From: a bacterium
Lineage (GTDB): Bacteria > Vulcanimicrobiota > Vulcanimicrobiia > Eremiobacterales > Eremiobacteraceae
NCBI GenBank assembly: GCA_902812405.1
Contig: CADDZI010000022.1
Span: forward strand, 1-38,770
Length of the DNA: 38,770 bases
Reading direction: 5' to 3'
The notes under the pieces are model-generated. The model saw only the letters and a list, made by a program, of their open reading frames with translations, did no database searches and was not told the DNA's origin. The translations under genes were made by a program, and so were the position numbers. This document shows, piece after piece, positions 8,412 to 18,100 of the stretch; position 1 is the stretch's first letter; every line of letters begins with the position of its first letter.

Positions 8412-8441
8412 CGAGCGTCGAAAAAGACGCTCGTTTTTTTT
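8412..8441 (+). terminator. Rho-independent terminator after the DUF1858 gene
   Basis: CGAGCGTC and GACGCTCG form an 8-pair stem around GAAAAA, followed directly by eight T residues (8434-8441). It is the only textbook intrinsic terminator found in this window. Confidence 0.93.
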
Positions 8442-8457
8442 GCCGAAGCGCCCGCCC

Positions 8458-9357
8458 GTGGCACCCCGTATCAGCGTCATCATCGTCAGCTACAACGCAG
8501 CCGACCAGCTCGCGGCCGCACTGGACTCGCTGGCCCAAGCGCCCGAGGTGGCAAACGACCCGGGGTTTGCCCAAGTGATTGTCTCCGATAACGGTTCCCG
8601 CGACGACAGCGTGGCGCGGGCTGCCCGTGCGTTTCCCGGCTGCTGCATCCTGGAAAACGGCGCCAATTTGGGCTTCGCCCGCGCTTGCAACGTCGCGGCA
8701 CGGGTCGCGCAAGCTCCCGTGCTCTTCTTCCTCAATCCCGACGCACGCGTCCATCCCGGCACCCTGCGCAACGGAGTCGAATACCTGGAAACCCACCCCG
8801 ACGTTGCGATGGCCGGCGCCAAGCTGCTCAACGAAGACGGAACCGTCGCGCCGTCGTGCGGCGAGTTCGACACCTGGTGGCAGGCGTTTTTACGCAGCTC
8901 GGCCTGGGGCGAGCTGCCGTGGTTTCGCAAGCAGGCCAACGGCTACGCGCTGCGGCAGTGGGACTATGCCAGCGAGCGCGACGTGGACATCGTCGTGGGG
9001 GCGGCGATGTTCATCCGGGCCAGCGTCTTTGCAGAGCTGGGTGGCTTTGACGAGCGTTTTTTCCTGTACCACGAGGAGATCGACTTCGCCCGGCGCGTCC
9101 ATAACCGGGGTCTGCGGGTCGTCTTTTTGCCGCAGTGCGTCGTGACGCACCTGGGAGAAGCCGGCGGGTCGAAGAAGACGTGGGGCGCACGGGGCGTGCT
9201 GGCCTGGCGCCAGCGCAGCCGGCGCCTGTACTGGGTGAAGCACCACGGCCGGCTGTGGTACTGGTCGCTCTCGGCCGCGTTGGCCGGGCGCTACCTTGTG
9301 TACCTGGGTCTGGCGGCGTTGCTGGTGGCCGCCGCACGCCGGGTCATCCTCAGGTGA
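8458..9357 (+). CDS. Family 2 glycosyltransferase, rhamnosyltransferase-like
   Basis: A 299-residue protein from GTG 8458. An in-frame TTG at 8440 is excluded because it lies in the T-run of the preceding terminator. The GT-A fold is clear: PRISVIIVSYNAADQLAAAL at the N-terminus, VIVSDNGSRDDSV for nucleotide-sugar binding, ENGANLGFARACN, then FFLNPDARV as the metal-binding NPD/DxD site, and GAAMFIRASVFAELGGFDERFFLYHEEIDFARRV, which is typical of WbbL-like enzymes. A single C-terminal hydrophobic segment (YLVYLGLAALLVAA) probably anchors it to the inner membrane. Such enzymes add sugars to lipid-linked surface polysaccharide; the acceptor is unknown. It forms a unit with the uracil-DNA glycosylase gene 22 bases downstream. 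Confidence 0.9.
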   Translation: MAPRISVIIVSYNAADQLAAALDSLAQAPEVANDPGFAQVIVSDNGSRDDSVARAARAFPGCCILENGANLGFARACNVAARVAQAPVLFFLNPDARVHPGTLRNGVEYLETHPDVAMAGAKLLNEDGTVAPSCGEFDTWWQAFLRSSAWGELPWFRKQANGYALRQWDYASERDVDIVVGAAMFIRASVFAELGGFDERFFLYHEEIDFARRVHNRGLRVVFLPQCVVTHLGEAGGSKKTWGARGVLAWRQRSRRLYWVKHHGRLWYWSLSAALAGRYLVYLGLAALLVAAARRVILR

Positions 9358-9379
9358 AGGATTCGGGGTCTTATCGACA

Positions 9380-10114
9380 ATGAGCGCTGCCCCCACCGAA
9401 CGCCATGCCGCGCTGGCCGCCATCCGCGCCCGCGCCGATGCGTGCCGGCGCTGCGCCATCGGTCACACGCGCACGAACATCGTCTGCGGCGTCGGTAACC
9501 CCTTCTCGCCGCTCGTCATCGTCGGCGAGGGTCCCGGGGAAAACGAAGACCGCCAGGGCGAACCCTTCGTCGGACGCGCGGGCGAACTGCTCACCCGCAT
9601 GTTGGCCGCCATCGGGCTGCGCCGGGAGGACGTCTTCATCACCAACACGATCAAGTGCCGGGCCACGGTCGAGGAGAACGGACGCATCGCCAACCGCGCA
9701 CCGTCGCCTGAAGAGATGAGTAACTGCCGGGAATACCTGGATGCCGAACTGGACGTCGTGGCGCCGCGGATCATTTTGGCGCTGGGCGCGCCTGCCGCCA
9801 AGTCGTTTTTGGGGCGAGACTTTTCGATCACCCGCCAGCGCGGAATCTGGTATCCAGGTCCGCAGGGGACGCAGATCATGGTGACCTTCCACCCGGCCTA
9901 CATCTTGCGTCAGACGGGCGGCAATATGGCGGCCGTCAAGCGGCTGGTGTGGGCGGACTTACAAGCCGTTCGCGCCAAATTGGATGCTCTTGCCGACCAG
10001 CCTGCGGGTTCACCGCCCGCAGGCGCCACGCAGCCGGCGATAGCCGCGCCGTCACCGGGCGAGGTCACGCAGGCGCCAGACGGACCGGTCGCGCTGCGTT
10101 TGGATCTTTCATGA
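9380..10114 (+). CDS. Family 4 uracil-DNA glycosylase with iron-sulfur cluster
   Basis: A 244-residue protein from ATG 9380. Type 4 (UdgA-like) enzymes remove uracil from deaminated DNA as the first step of base-excision repair. Four cysteines expected to bind a 4Fe-4S cluster are present: C22 and C25 (CRRC), C93 (IKCRA) and C116 (SNCRE). The active-site motif GEGPGENEDRQGEPFVGRAG spans residues 49-68, and HPAY carries the second conserved site with H171. Residues after about 205 form a proline/alanine-rich tail (GSPPAGATQPAIAAPSP) not needed for the fold. Its TGA overlaps the ATG of rlmN (ATGA), so the two are translationally coupled. Confidence 0.93.
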   Translation: MSAAPTERHAALAAIRARADACRRCAIGHTRTNIVCGVGNPFSPLVIVGEGPGENEDRQGEPFVGRAGELLTRMLAAIGLRREDVFITNTIKCRATVEENGRIANRAPSPEEMSNCREYLDAELDVVAPRIILALGAPAAKSFLGRDFSITRQRGIWYPGPQGTQIMVTFHPAYILRQTGGNMAAVKRLVWADLQAVRAKLDALADQPAGSPPAGATQPAIAAPSPGEVTQAPDGPVALRLDLS

Positions 10115-11235
10115 CGTCGTCGAAGGTTGCCGCCCTGCCCGCCGCGCCGCAGCGCGACGCGAGGCGCATCTGGTGGAACGGCAAAGCGCGCGTCGCGGGG
10201 CGTCAGACGGCACAGGAGCTGTGCCTGGAGCTTGACCTTGCGCCCTATCGCCAGGCGCAAATCTACCAGGCAGTGTGCAAGGAGCTCGTCACGGATCCAG
10301 CCGCCATCACGGTGCTGCCGGTTGCGCTTCGCCAGCGTCTGCGCGAGACGCTGGCCCTCGTGAGCCTCAGTCCGGCGCGCGAGGTCACGTCCGCCGACGG
10401 CCAGACGACCAAATTCCTCTTCTCGCTCGCCGACGGCACCCCGGTCGAAGGCGTGCTCATGCGCCACCGCGGCGGACGTACGACGGCGTGCATCTCGTCG
10501 CAAGCCGGGTGCGCGTTGCGCTGTGATTTTTGCGCCACGGGGCAAGGCGGTTTTGTCCGCAACATCAGCGCCTTGGACATCTTCGAGCAGGTGCTGCTTG
10601 TGGCCGCCCGGGCCCGGCGCGAGGGCAAGAGTCTGACCAACCTCGTCTTCATGGGAATGGGGGAACCGTTCCTCAACTACGACGCGGTCATGGATGCGGT
10701 AGCGTTGCTCAACGACCCCCAAGGCTTCAATCTGGGGGCGCGGCGCATGACAATCTCGACCGCGGGGGTTGTCCCCGGGATCGAGCGTTTCACGGCCGAG
10801 CACGTTCAGGTCAACCTGGCGATTTCGCTGCACGCGGCGGATGACGAGTTGCGGTCACGCCTCATGCCGATCAACCGCAAGTGGCCGCTCGCGCTGCTGC
10901 TGGCAGCGGCACGCAACTACGTGGCGGCAACCCGGCGCAAGGTCTTCTACGAGTACTTGCTGTTGGATGAGGTGAACGATAGCCCGGACGATGCCCGCCG
11001 GCTTGCCGATCTGCTGGGTGGGCCGCTGCACCACGTCAACCTCATCCCCTATAATGCGACCGATGCCCCGTACCGGCGCAGCAGCCCGCTGCGAACCAGG
11101 CGTTTTGCAGACATCCTGCGCGAGCGCGGCATTCCCGTGACAATCCGGCACACGATGGGTGACGACATCGCGGCAGCCTGCGGGCAACTGCGCGCCGAGG
11201 GTGTCTCGCGGCGCGTGCGCCGTGCGGCGGGTTAA
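10111..11235 (+). CDS. rlmN: Dual-specificity 23S rRNA/tRNA methyltransferase RlmN
   Basis: A 374-residue radical-SAM enzyme that methylates C2 of A2503 in 23S rRNA and A37 in some tRNAs. The start is ATG 10111, which overlaps the previous stop as ATGA; the frame is open further upstream but only as a shadow. The radical-SAM cysteines are C134, C138 and C141 (CALRCDFC). The conserved methyl-accepting cysteine near the C-terminus is C357 in DDIAAACGQL. Other family marks are GVLMRHRGGRTTACISSQAG, VFMGMGEPFLNYDAV, ISTAGVVPGIERF and NLAISLHAADDELR. The N-terminal 100 residues match the accessory helical domain that precedes the TIM barrel. Confidence 0.95.
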   Translation: MTSSKVAALPAAPQRDARRIWWNGKARVAGRQTAQELCLELDLAPYRQAQIYQAVCKELVTDPAAITVLPVALRQRLRETLALVSLSPAREVTSADGQTTKFLFSLADGTPVEGVLMRHRGGRTTACISSQAGCALRCDFCATGQGGFVRNISALDIFEQVLLVAARARREGKSLTNLVFMGMGEPFLNYDAVMDAVALLNDPQGFNLGARRMTISTAGVVPGIERFTAEHVQVNLAISLHAADDELRSRLMPINRKWPLALLLAAARNYVAATRRKVFYEYLLLDEVNDSPDDARRLADLLGGPLHHVNLIPYNATDAPYRRSSPLRTRRFADILRERGIPVTIRHTMGDDIAAACGQLRAEGVSRRVRRAAG

Positions 11236-11386
11236 GCATCTCTTAACGCGCAACAGCGACGGCTAGATAGACAAGCCGAGCAGGGAGCGGCATGAGTGCC
11301 CCCCTGCGGGCACGAACAAGGCTGGGCGCGAGAGCTCACGGTGCGGCGGGGGCGGTGTTTTCACCGTACCCCGCGGTGATGTAAGG

Positions 11387-12289
11387 ATGCTGGAAGTCGA
11401 CAATATCTCAAAGAGTTTCGGCACTGTCCAGGCGGTCAGCGACCTGTCGTTTGCGGCGCGCCCCGGAAGTATCTTCGGTTTGCTCGGGCCCAACGGCGCC
11501 GGCAAGACAACGACCATTCGCATGATCCTGGACATTTTGGCGCCCGATCGCGGCGAGGTGCGGTGGGCCGGCCGGCGCGTCGGCCCGCACATCCGCCATA
11601 CCTTCGGTTATTTGCCCGAAGAGCGCGGCCTGTATCCGAAGATGAAGATTCACGAGCAGTTGATGTTCTTCGCGCGCCTCCACGGACTCTCGGCCGACGA
11701 AGCCCGGCGGCGCATCGCGACGTTCTTCGACGCTTTCCGCCTCAACGAATACCTCAAGCGGACCCCCGCCGAGTTGTCCAAAGGCAACCAGCAGAAGGTA
11801 CAGTTCATCGCCGCCGTCGTGCACCGGCCGCCCCTGCTCGTCTTGGACGAGCCGTTTTCGGGTTTCGACCCCATCAACGTCGAGATCGTCAAAGACAGCG
11901 TCCGCGAGCTGGTCGCCGAGGGGACGACGATCTTGCTCTCCAGTCACCGTATGGAGCAGGTCGAAGAGCTGTGCGAGGACATTTGCATCATCGACCGTTC
12001 GCGCAGCGTCGTGGCCGGCAACCTGCGTGCCATCAAGCGCGCCTGGCCCAACCGTTTCGTGCGCATGACCAATCTGCCGGACATGAGCTTCCTGCAGCGC
12101 TTCCCGGGCGTCGTGGCGACCGGTGCGTCGGACGGCGTGGCGCACATCACGGTGCCGGCGGGCACCGATGCGGCGGCCCTTTTGCGGGCGGCGGTCGAAC
12201 ACGGACCGGTCGACCGCTTCGAGGTTGCCGAACCGAGCTTGACCGACATCTACCTGCACTACGTCAAGCCGGAAGGAGCCGCGGCATGA
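11387..12289 (+). CDS. ABC transporter ATP-binding protein, NatA-type
   Basis: A 300-residue ATPase from ATG 11387. Walker A is GPNGAGKT (residues 34-41), the signature is LSKGNQQ (about 130-136, K replacing the common G), and Walker B is LLVLDEP with a SSHRMEQVEELC switch region. The roughly 80-residue C-terminal extension (DUF4162-like) is typical of NatA/YhaQ exporters. It partners the overlapping permease downstream; the pair resembles the NatAB Na+ exporter family, but substrates in this family vary and cannot be deduced. The 150 bases before it contain an interrupted hairpin at 11346-11374 (GCGGGG, CGGTG, TTTT, CACCG, CCCCGC) just before the start, which may affect translation. Confidence 0.9.
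   Translation: MLEVDNISKSFGTVQAVSDLSFAARPGSIFGLLGPNGAGKTTTIRMILDILAPDRGEVRWAGRRVGPHIRHTFGYLPEERGLYPKMKIHEQLMFFARLHGLSADEARRRIATFFDAFRLNEYLKRTPAELSKGNQQKVQFIAAVVHRPPLLVLDEPFSGFDPINVEIVKDSVRELVAEGTTILLSSHRMEQVEELCEDICIIDRSRSVVAGNLRAIKRAWPNRFVRMTNLPDMSFLQRFPGVVATGASDGVAHITVPAGTDAAALLRAAVEHGPVDRFEVAEPSLTDIYLHYVKPEGAAA
12271..12278 (+). promoter_or_regulatory. Ribosome binding site of the NatB-type permease gene
   Basis: GGAAGGAG lies inside the end of the upstream ATPase gene, 7 bases before ATG 12286, and supports that start over upstream in-frame codons. Confidence 0.6.
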
Positions 12290-13569
12290 CAACCCTCGCC
12301 CTCTTGGTGAGCCGCGACTACCTGACGCGTGTGCGCAGCCGGGGTTTCATCATCGGGACGATCCTCGGGGTCCTGGGCATCCTTGCGCTGTCCTTCATTC
12401 CGGTGCTGGGCCGACTGCTGGGCAATCTGTTCTCCACATCCATTGCGCTGGTCGGCCCTGACCCGGCCACGACGGCGATCGTGCAGCGGGCGCTGACCGG
12501 CGACTACCGCGTCGCGGTGCAAAAGGAGAGAAGCCTGGGTCCCACGCTGCCCGCGGATCTCAAGAAAAAACTCCTGGCCGGGACGTACGATGCCGCGCTC
12601 GTCGCCTACCGCACGCCCGGTGGTCAGCTCGGCTTTGCCTACTATCCCGTGAAGTCGGCGGGCGTAGAGGAGCAGGAAGTCTTGCGCCGCCGCCTCCTGC
12701 AGGCGGCCATCGAAGCCGACTTTCAAGCCCGGGAGGCCGTGCAGGTGGCCCAGGCCCTGCACTTCCCGTTCACGACGACCAATTTGAACGGGCGGTACCG
12801 CAACGCGGCCGAGGTGGGTTTCGCTCAAGGACTCGTCTACTTCTTGCTCATCCTGCTCTACATCTCGGTGATCATGTATGGCGTCTACGTGTCCCAAGGC
12901 GTCATCGAGGAGAAGTCCAACCGCGTCATGGAGGTGATGATTGCCGCTGTGCGTCCCAATCAGCTGCTGGCCGGCAAGATCATCGGCATCGGGGCTTTGG
13001 CCTTCACGCAGATGCTCATCTTTGCGGCGGTTGCCGGCGCCATGCTCGTCGTTGCCGGGCGGCACGTGGCAGGCCCGATGCTGCTGCCGGCAGGTTCTCC
13101 GGCCCAGGCGGCTCAGGGTAACGTGCTCTCCATGCTGGCCACGGTGCCGCTCTCGACAATCGTGTACCTTGTCATCTTCTTTGTCTTGGGTTTCTTCTCG
13201 TACGCGGCGATGTTTGCCGGTGTGGGGGCGTTGGCCAGCAAGGCCGAAGACGTCCAGCAGGCCAATGGGTTGCTCATCTGGCCGCTCATCATCGCCTACG
13301 TCGTGGCCCTGTTCGCCATTCAGACGCCCGATAAGCCGCTCATGGTCGTCTTCTCGCTCGTGCCGCTCTTCAGCCCGATGGTGATGTTCACGCGCGTCGC
13401 CATCTCCGTCGTGCCGCTGTGGCAGGTCGGACTCTCCATCGCGCTCTCGCTCGCGGCGATCTGGCTGTTCACGCTCTTGGCCGCCAAATTGTACCGGGTC
13501 GGGGTCCTCATGTACGGCAAGCCGCTCTCGCCCAAGGAGGTCCTGCGCGCCCTCCGGGCTCCGGCCTGA
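12286..13569 (+). CDS. ABC-2 type permease, NatB-like
   Basis: A 427-residue membrane protein starting at ATG 12286, overlapping the ATPase stop (ATGA). The reading frame stays open 700 bases upstream, but that part is a shadow of the ATPase gene. It has one N-terminal membrane helix (GFIIGTILGVLGILALSFIP), a large extracytoplasmic domain (about residues 45-180) and about five C-terminal helices, including YFLLILLYISVIMYGVYVSQGV followed by the conserved EEKSNRVMEVMIAAVRPNQLLAGKIIG loop that contacts the ATPase. This is the ABC2_membrane_3/NatB layout. Together with the ATPase it would form an exporter; the cargo is unknown. Confidence 0.9.
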   Translation: MTTLALLVSRDYLTRVRSRGFIIGTILGVLGILALSFIPVLGRLLGNLFSTSIALVGPDPATTAIVQRALTGDYRVAVQKERSLGPTLPADLKKKLLAGTYDAALVAYRTPGGQLGFAYYPVKSAGVEEQEVLRRRLLQAAIEADFQAREAVQVAQALHFPFTTTNLNGRYRNAAEVGFAQGLVYFLLILLYISVIMYGVYVSQGVIEEKSNRVMEVMIAAVRPNQLLAGKIIGIGALAFTQMLIFAAVAGAMLVVAGRHVAGPMLLPAGSPAQAAQGNVLSMLATVPLSTIVYLVIFFVLGFFSYAAMFAGVGALASKAEDVQQANGLLIWPLIIAYVVALFAIQTPDKPLMVVFSLVPLFSPMVMFTRVAISVVPLWQVGLSIALSLAAIWLFTLLAAKLYRVGVLMYGKPLSPKEVLRALRAPA

Positions 13570-13619
13570 TCCGCCCGGGTTCGCGCGGGGCGGCGTAGGG
13601 ACCGCGCGGCGCGCCACCT

Positions 13620-13627
13620 AAGGAAGG
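13620..13627 (+). promoter_or_regulatory. Ribosome binding site favouring a TTG start for glyS
   Basis: AAGGAAGG lies 5 bases before TTG 13633. ATG 13666 is 38 bases away, so TTG is the likelier start. Confidence 0.55.
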
Positions 13628-13632
13628 CATCC

Positions 13633-14958
13633 TTGACGACGGCACCGGCACGCCCTAAGCCCAGCATGGATGAGATCACGGCGCTTGCAAAGCGCCGCGG
13701 TTTTATCTTCCCGTCCAGCGAGATCTACGGCGGCATCAGCGGCGCGTGGGACTACGGCCCGCTCGGGGTTGAGCTCAAACGCAACGTCCGCGAGGCGTGG
13801 TGGCGCGACATTGTGGCCTTGCGCGACGACGTCGTCGGCGTCGAGACGGCCATTCTCATGTCGCCCGAGGTGTGGCGCGCCTCGGGCCACCTCGAGCACT
13901 TCTTCGATCTCATGGTCGACTGCCGCAGCTGCAAGAAGCGCTTCCGGGCCGACCAGGTCACCGGACCCCGCTGCCCGGCGTGCGGCAACCCGACGCTGAC
14001 CGAGCCGCGCTCGTTCAACATGATGTTCAAGACGTACATCGGTGCGATGGAAGATGCGACCTCGGTGGCCTACCTGCGGCCGGAAACCGCTCAGGGCATC
14101 TTCACCGACTTCAAACTGGTCTACCAGACGGCGCGGCGCAAGCCGCCCTTCGGCATTGCGCAGATCGGCAAGGCCTTCCGCAACGAGATCACGCCCGGGA
14201 ACTTCATCTTCCGCTCGCGCGAGTTTGAGCAGATGGAGCTCGAGTACTTCGTGCGCCCGCAGCCCCGCGAGGAAGGACGGCGCTGGTTCGACTACTGGGT
14301 CGAGGAGCGCTATGCGTGGTTTCTACGCCTGGGCATACAATCCGAACGCCTGCGTCGCCGCGCGTACAGCGGCGACGAACTGGCGCACTACAGCCAGGCG
14401 ACGACCGACATTGAATACGATTTTCCCTTCGGGTGGGCCGAGCTGGAGGGTATTGCGCACCGCGGTACCTTCGATCTCGAGCAGCACGTGCGCGGCAGCG
14501 GCAAGGACCTCTCGTTCTTCGACGAGGAGACCAAGGAGAAGTATCTGCCGGCCGTCATCGAGCCGTCGCTGGGAGTGGACCGGGCTTGTTTGGTCTTCTT
14601 GCTGGATGCGTACGAGCGCGAGGCCGACCGCACCGTGCTGCATCTGCATCCCAGACTTGCACCCATCAAGGTGGCTGTGTTTCCACTGGTGCGCAACAAG
14701 CCGGAGATCGTGGAACTTGCGGTCACCGTGGAACGAGGCTTACGGCCTCACGTGCGCACCGCGTTTGACGACTCGGGTAACGTCGGCAAGCGCTACTACC
14801 GGCAAGACGAAGTCGGAACACCGCTGTGCGTGACCGTGGACTACGACAGTTTGACCAACCAGGACGTCACGGTGCGCGATCGCGACACGAAGCAGCAAGT
14901 GCGCGTCAGCATCGATCGCCTGCCGAGTTACGTGCGTGATAGGCTGGATCAGGCGTGA
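13633..14958 (+). CDS. glyS: Glycyl-tRNA synthetase, single-chain dimeric type
   Basis: A 441-residue class II synthetase of the alpha2 type found in Gram-positives, Deinococcus-Thermus and eukaryotes, not the GlyQ/GlyS tetramer of E. coli. Motif 1 context is FIFPSSEIYGGISGAWDYGPLG. A CRSC...CPAC cysteine quartet (C97, C100, C114, C117) forms the zinc-like insertion. RPETAQGIF, QIGKAFRNEITP (motif 2) and EPSLGVDR (motif 3) complete the catalytic core. The anticodon-binding domain begins near residue 345 (APIKVAVFPLV). Start TTG 13633 has a good ribosome site; ATG 13666 is the alternative and would shorten it by 11 residues. It opens the glyS, ppdK, dgt, dnaG, rpoD series. Confidence 0.96.
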   Translation: MTTAPARPKPSMDEITALAKRRGFIFPSSEIYGGISGAWDYGPLGVELKRNVREAWWRDIVALRDDVVGVETAILMSPEVWRASGHLEHFFDLMVDCRSCKKRFRADQVTGPRCPACGNPTLTEPRSFNMMFKTYIGAMEDATSVAYLRPETAQGIFTDFKLVYQTARRKPPFGIAQIGKAFRNEITPGNFIFRSREFEQMELEYFVRPQPREEGRRWFDYWVEERYAWFLRLGIQSERLRRRAYSGDELAHYSQATTDIEYDFPFGWAELEGIAHRGTFDLEQHVRGSGKDLSFFDEETKEKYLPAVIEPSLGVDRACLVFLLDAYEREADRTVLHLHPRLAPIKVAVFPLVRNKPEIVELAVTVERGLRPHVRTAFDDSGNVGKRYYRQDEVGTPLCVTVDYDSLTNQDVTVRDRDTKQQVRVSIDRLPSYVRDRLDQA

Positions 14959-15167
14959 GCCCCGCGGGCACGCAGGATGCATCTCGTTCCGTCCGGCACC
15001 CACGTACTTCCGGGCAAGACTTCTGGCCGTTCAGTGGAAGTAGCGCAAGCCAGCCAGGTCCCGTTCTGTCCCGCATCTAAGTAAGGTCTGTTGAGAAGTA
15101 CCACACGGTCCAGTCGCGTAACCCCAAAGCCTCTGCCCATACGTCGAGGCACGGTAGCACGGTAGGG

Positions 15168-18100
15168 ATGGTCATGAAAGCCACATCGCGGTCCGCTAAG
15201 GTTTCCAAGTCAGGTTCCGGTGGCTCCAAGGCTGCCAAGCTCAAGGCCGCAGCGGCTAAGCGCTCGGCCAAGCGCCAGGCACAGGCCCCCGAAAAGCTGA
15301 CAGCAGGTAGCCGGCGTTCGACCCCTGCACAAACCGCAGTTTCACCCCCTCCGGCGGATGCCGCCAAGGCGGCTAAACCCAACGGCAAGCGCGAGCGTGT
15401 GTCACACCCGGTGGGCGAAAAAGCAGCTCTTACCGTCTCGGTGACGGCTGCGCACGAAGACGGAAAAGCACAGGCCGCAGTGACGGAGGACTCCGGACTG
15501 ATGGGCGGCGTGCCGGTCGCCAAGATTCCGGTCATGGCGGAGATCGAGGAAAAACCCATGCCCCCGCTGCCCGCACCGCGCAAGACCGGCGCGCGCAAGA
15601 TCGAGCCTCCCGCCAAATTGCACCTCGGCAAGATGACGTATGCTTTCGAGGAGGGCAGTGCGGCCATGCGCGACCTGCTGGGGGGCAAGGGCGCGGGTCT
15701 GGCCGAGATGACGCGCATCGGGTTGCCGGTGCCGCCGGGGTTTACGATTACGACCGAAGTCTGCCGGCGTTACCTCGAACTGGGGCGGCAATTCCCGCCC
15801 GGTCTCGAGGAAGAGGTACACAAGCGCATCGCCGAGCTGGAGCGCAAGACTGGCAAGGAGTTTGGCGGCGAGACCAATCCGCTTTTGGTCTCGGTTCGCT
15901 CCGGAGCGCGCGTCAGCATGCCCGGCATGATGGATACCGTGCTTAACTTAGGCTTGAACAACCGGACCTGCAACGCGCTCATCGTCCTAACGAAGAACGA
16001 CAAATTCGCCTGGGATGCCTACCGGCGCTTCGTCCAAATGTTCGCCACCGTCGTCTTGGGCATGCGTCGCGACCCCTTCGATGAGGTCGTCAAGCGCTAC
16101 GTGGCCAAAGCCCGCGTCCCATCTGAGTCCGACCTGACCGCGCTGGCCTACCGCAACATGACGAGTGAGTTCAAGGCGCTCGTCCGCCACCACACCAAGA
16201 AGGATTTCCCGGAGGACGTTTTCCTCCAGCTGCGGATGGCCATCGAGGCGGTCTTCAACTCCTGGAACAGCAAGCGGGCCATCGAATACCGGCGCTACGA
16301 GCACATTCCGGATTGGTGGGGCACCGCGGTCAACGTCGTCACGATGGTCTTCGGCAACATGGGCGAGGACTCGGGCACCGGCGTGGCCTTCACGCGCAAT
16401 CCGTCAACCGGCGAGAAGGTCCTGTACGGAGAATTTTTGCCCAATGCCCAAGGCGAGGACGTCGTCTCGGGCTCGCGGACGCCGCTCAAGATTTCGGTCC
16501 TCGAAAAATTGCAACCCAAGATCTACAAGCAGTTCCTCGAGATCGCGGCCAAGCTCGAGAAGCACTACCGCGACATGCAGGACATCGAGTTCACGGTCGA
16601 GCGCGGCCGGCTGTACGTCCTGCAGTGCCGGTCGGGCAAGCGCAGCGCGGCGGCAGCGGTCCAGATCGCGGCCGACATGGTCAAGGAGCACTTGATCAGC
16701 CGCGAGGAAGCGCTGTTGCGCATCGATCCGGCCTCGCTGCAGGCGCTGCTCCACGCGCACATCGACGAGAAGGCGGCCGCGGCGACGCCGCCCCTCACGA
16801 AGGGTCTCAACGCTGCGCCGGGCGCCGCGGCGGGCATCGTCGTCTTCGATCCCGACGACGCGGTGGAGATGCGCCGTCAGGGCAAGCGCGTCATCCTCGT
16901 GCGGCCCATGACGACGCCGGATGACGTCCACGGCATGGTTGCCGCCGAGGGCATCCTCACCTCGCAGGGCGGAGCGACCTCGCATGCGGCGGTCGTCGCG
17001 CGCGGCATGGGCAAGCCCGCGGTTGTCGGTTGTGAAAGCATCCTCATCGACCTGCGGGCGCGGCAGTTTACCGTCAAGGGCGAGACGGTGCGCGAGGGCG
17101 ATGCGATCACGATCGACGGTACGACCGGCAACGTCTACCGCGGCGAGCTGCCCATGCAGGCAGCCAAACTCTCGCCCCAGTTCAGTCAGATCCTCAAGTG
17201 GGCAGACGAGTTTAAGCGACTGGGCGTCTACGCCAACGCCGACACGCCCGAGGACGCAGCCAAGGCACGCGACTTCGGCGCCGAAGGCATCGGCCTGTGC
17301 CGCACGGAGCACATGTTCATGCAGACCGAGCGCCTGCCGGTCGTCCAGGAAATGATTCTGGCCGAGACGCCGGACTCGCGGCGCAAGTGCCTCGAGCAGC
17401 TGCTGCCCATGCAGCGCGAGGACTTTCAGAACATCTTCCGGGTCATGAAGGGCCTGCCGGTGACGATCCGTCTGCTCGATCCGCCGCTGCACGAATTCCT
17501 CCCCAGCCTGGAAGACCTGCTCGTCGAAGTCACCGAACTGCGGCTGACGAAGAGCGACCCGGCACTGTTGTCGCAAAAAGAGCGGCTGCTGCGGCGCGTG
17601 CGGGTGTTGCACGAAAGTAACCCGATGTTGGGCCTGCGCGTCTGCCGCCTGGGGATCGTGTACCCCGAGATCTACCAGATGCAGGTACGGGCGATCATCG
17701 AGGCGGCCGTCGAGGTGAAGAAGGAGAAACTCGACGTGCGTCCGCTCATCATGATCCCGGGCGTCGGCACCGTAACGGAGATGAAGGCCCTGCGCGATCT
17801 GGTCTGCAACGAGGCCGAGCGCATCATCAAGTTGAGCGGCGTCAAGGTGCCGTACCACGTCGGCACGATGATCGAGCTGCCGCGTGCGTGCCTGGTCGCC
17901 CACCGCATCGCCGATCACGCCGAATTCTTCTCCTTCGGCACGAACGACCTCACCCAGACCGTCTTCGGCTACTCGCGCGATGACGCGGAGGGGTCGTTCA
18001 TCCCCGTGTACTTGGATCGCAAGATCTTGCGTGAGGATCCGTTCCAAGTCATCGACCAAGACGGCGTCGGGGAGATGATGAAGATGGCGCTGGAACGCGG

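Noticed and set aside
8440-8457. TTG 8440 as the glycosyltransferase start
   Set aside because: The codon lies in the T-run of the preceding terminator; the GT-A fold begins right after GTG 8458.
9949-10110. N-terminal extension of RlmN
   Set aside because: It lies inside the uracil-DNA glycosylase gene and RlmN family length fits ATG 10111.
11346-11374. Interrupted hairpin before the NatA-type gene as a riboswitch
   Set aside because: No conserved riboswitch core is visible; only a simple stem with an internal mismatch loop.
11563-12285. Upstream extension of the permease frame across the ATPase gene
   Set aside because: It overlaps a complete ATPase in another frame, and ATG 12286 has a strong ribosome site and an ATGA junction.
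12259-13617. 452-codon minus-strand frame opposite the NatB-type permease
   Set aside because: The product is an improbable run of Gln, His, Arg, Asp and Glu, the antisense image of membrane helices.
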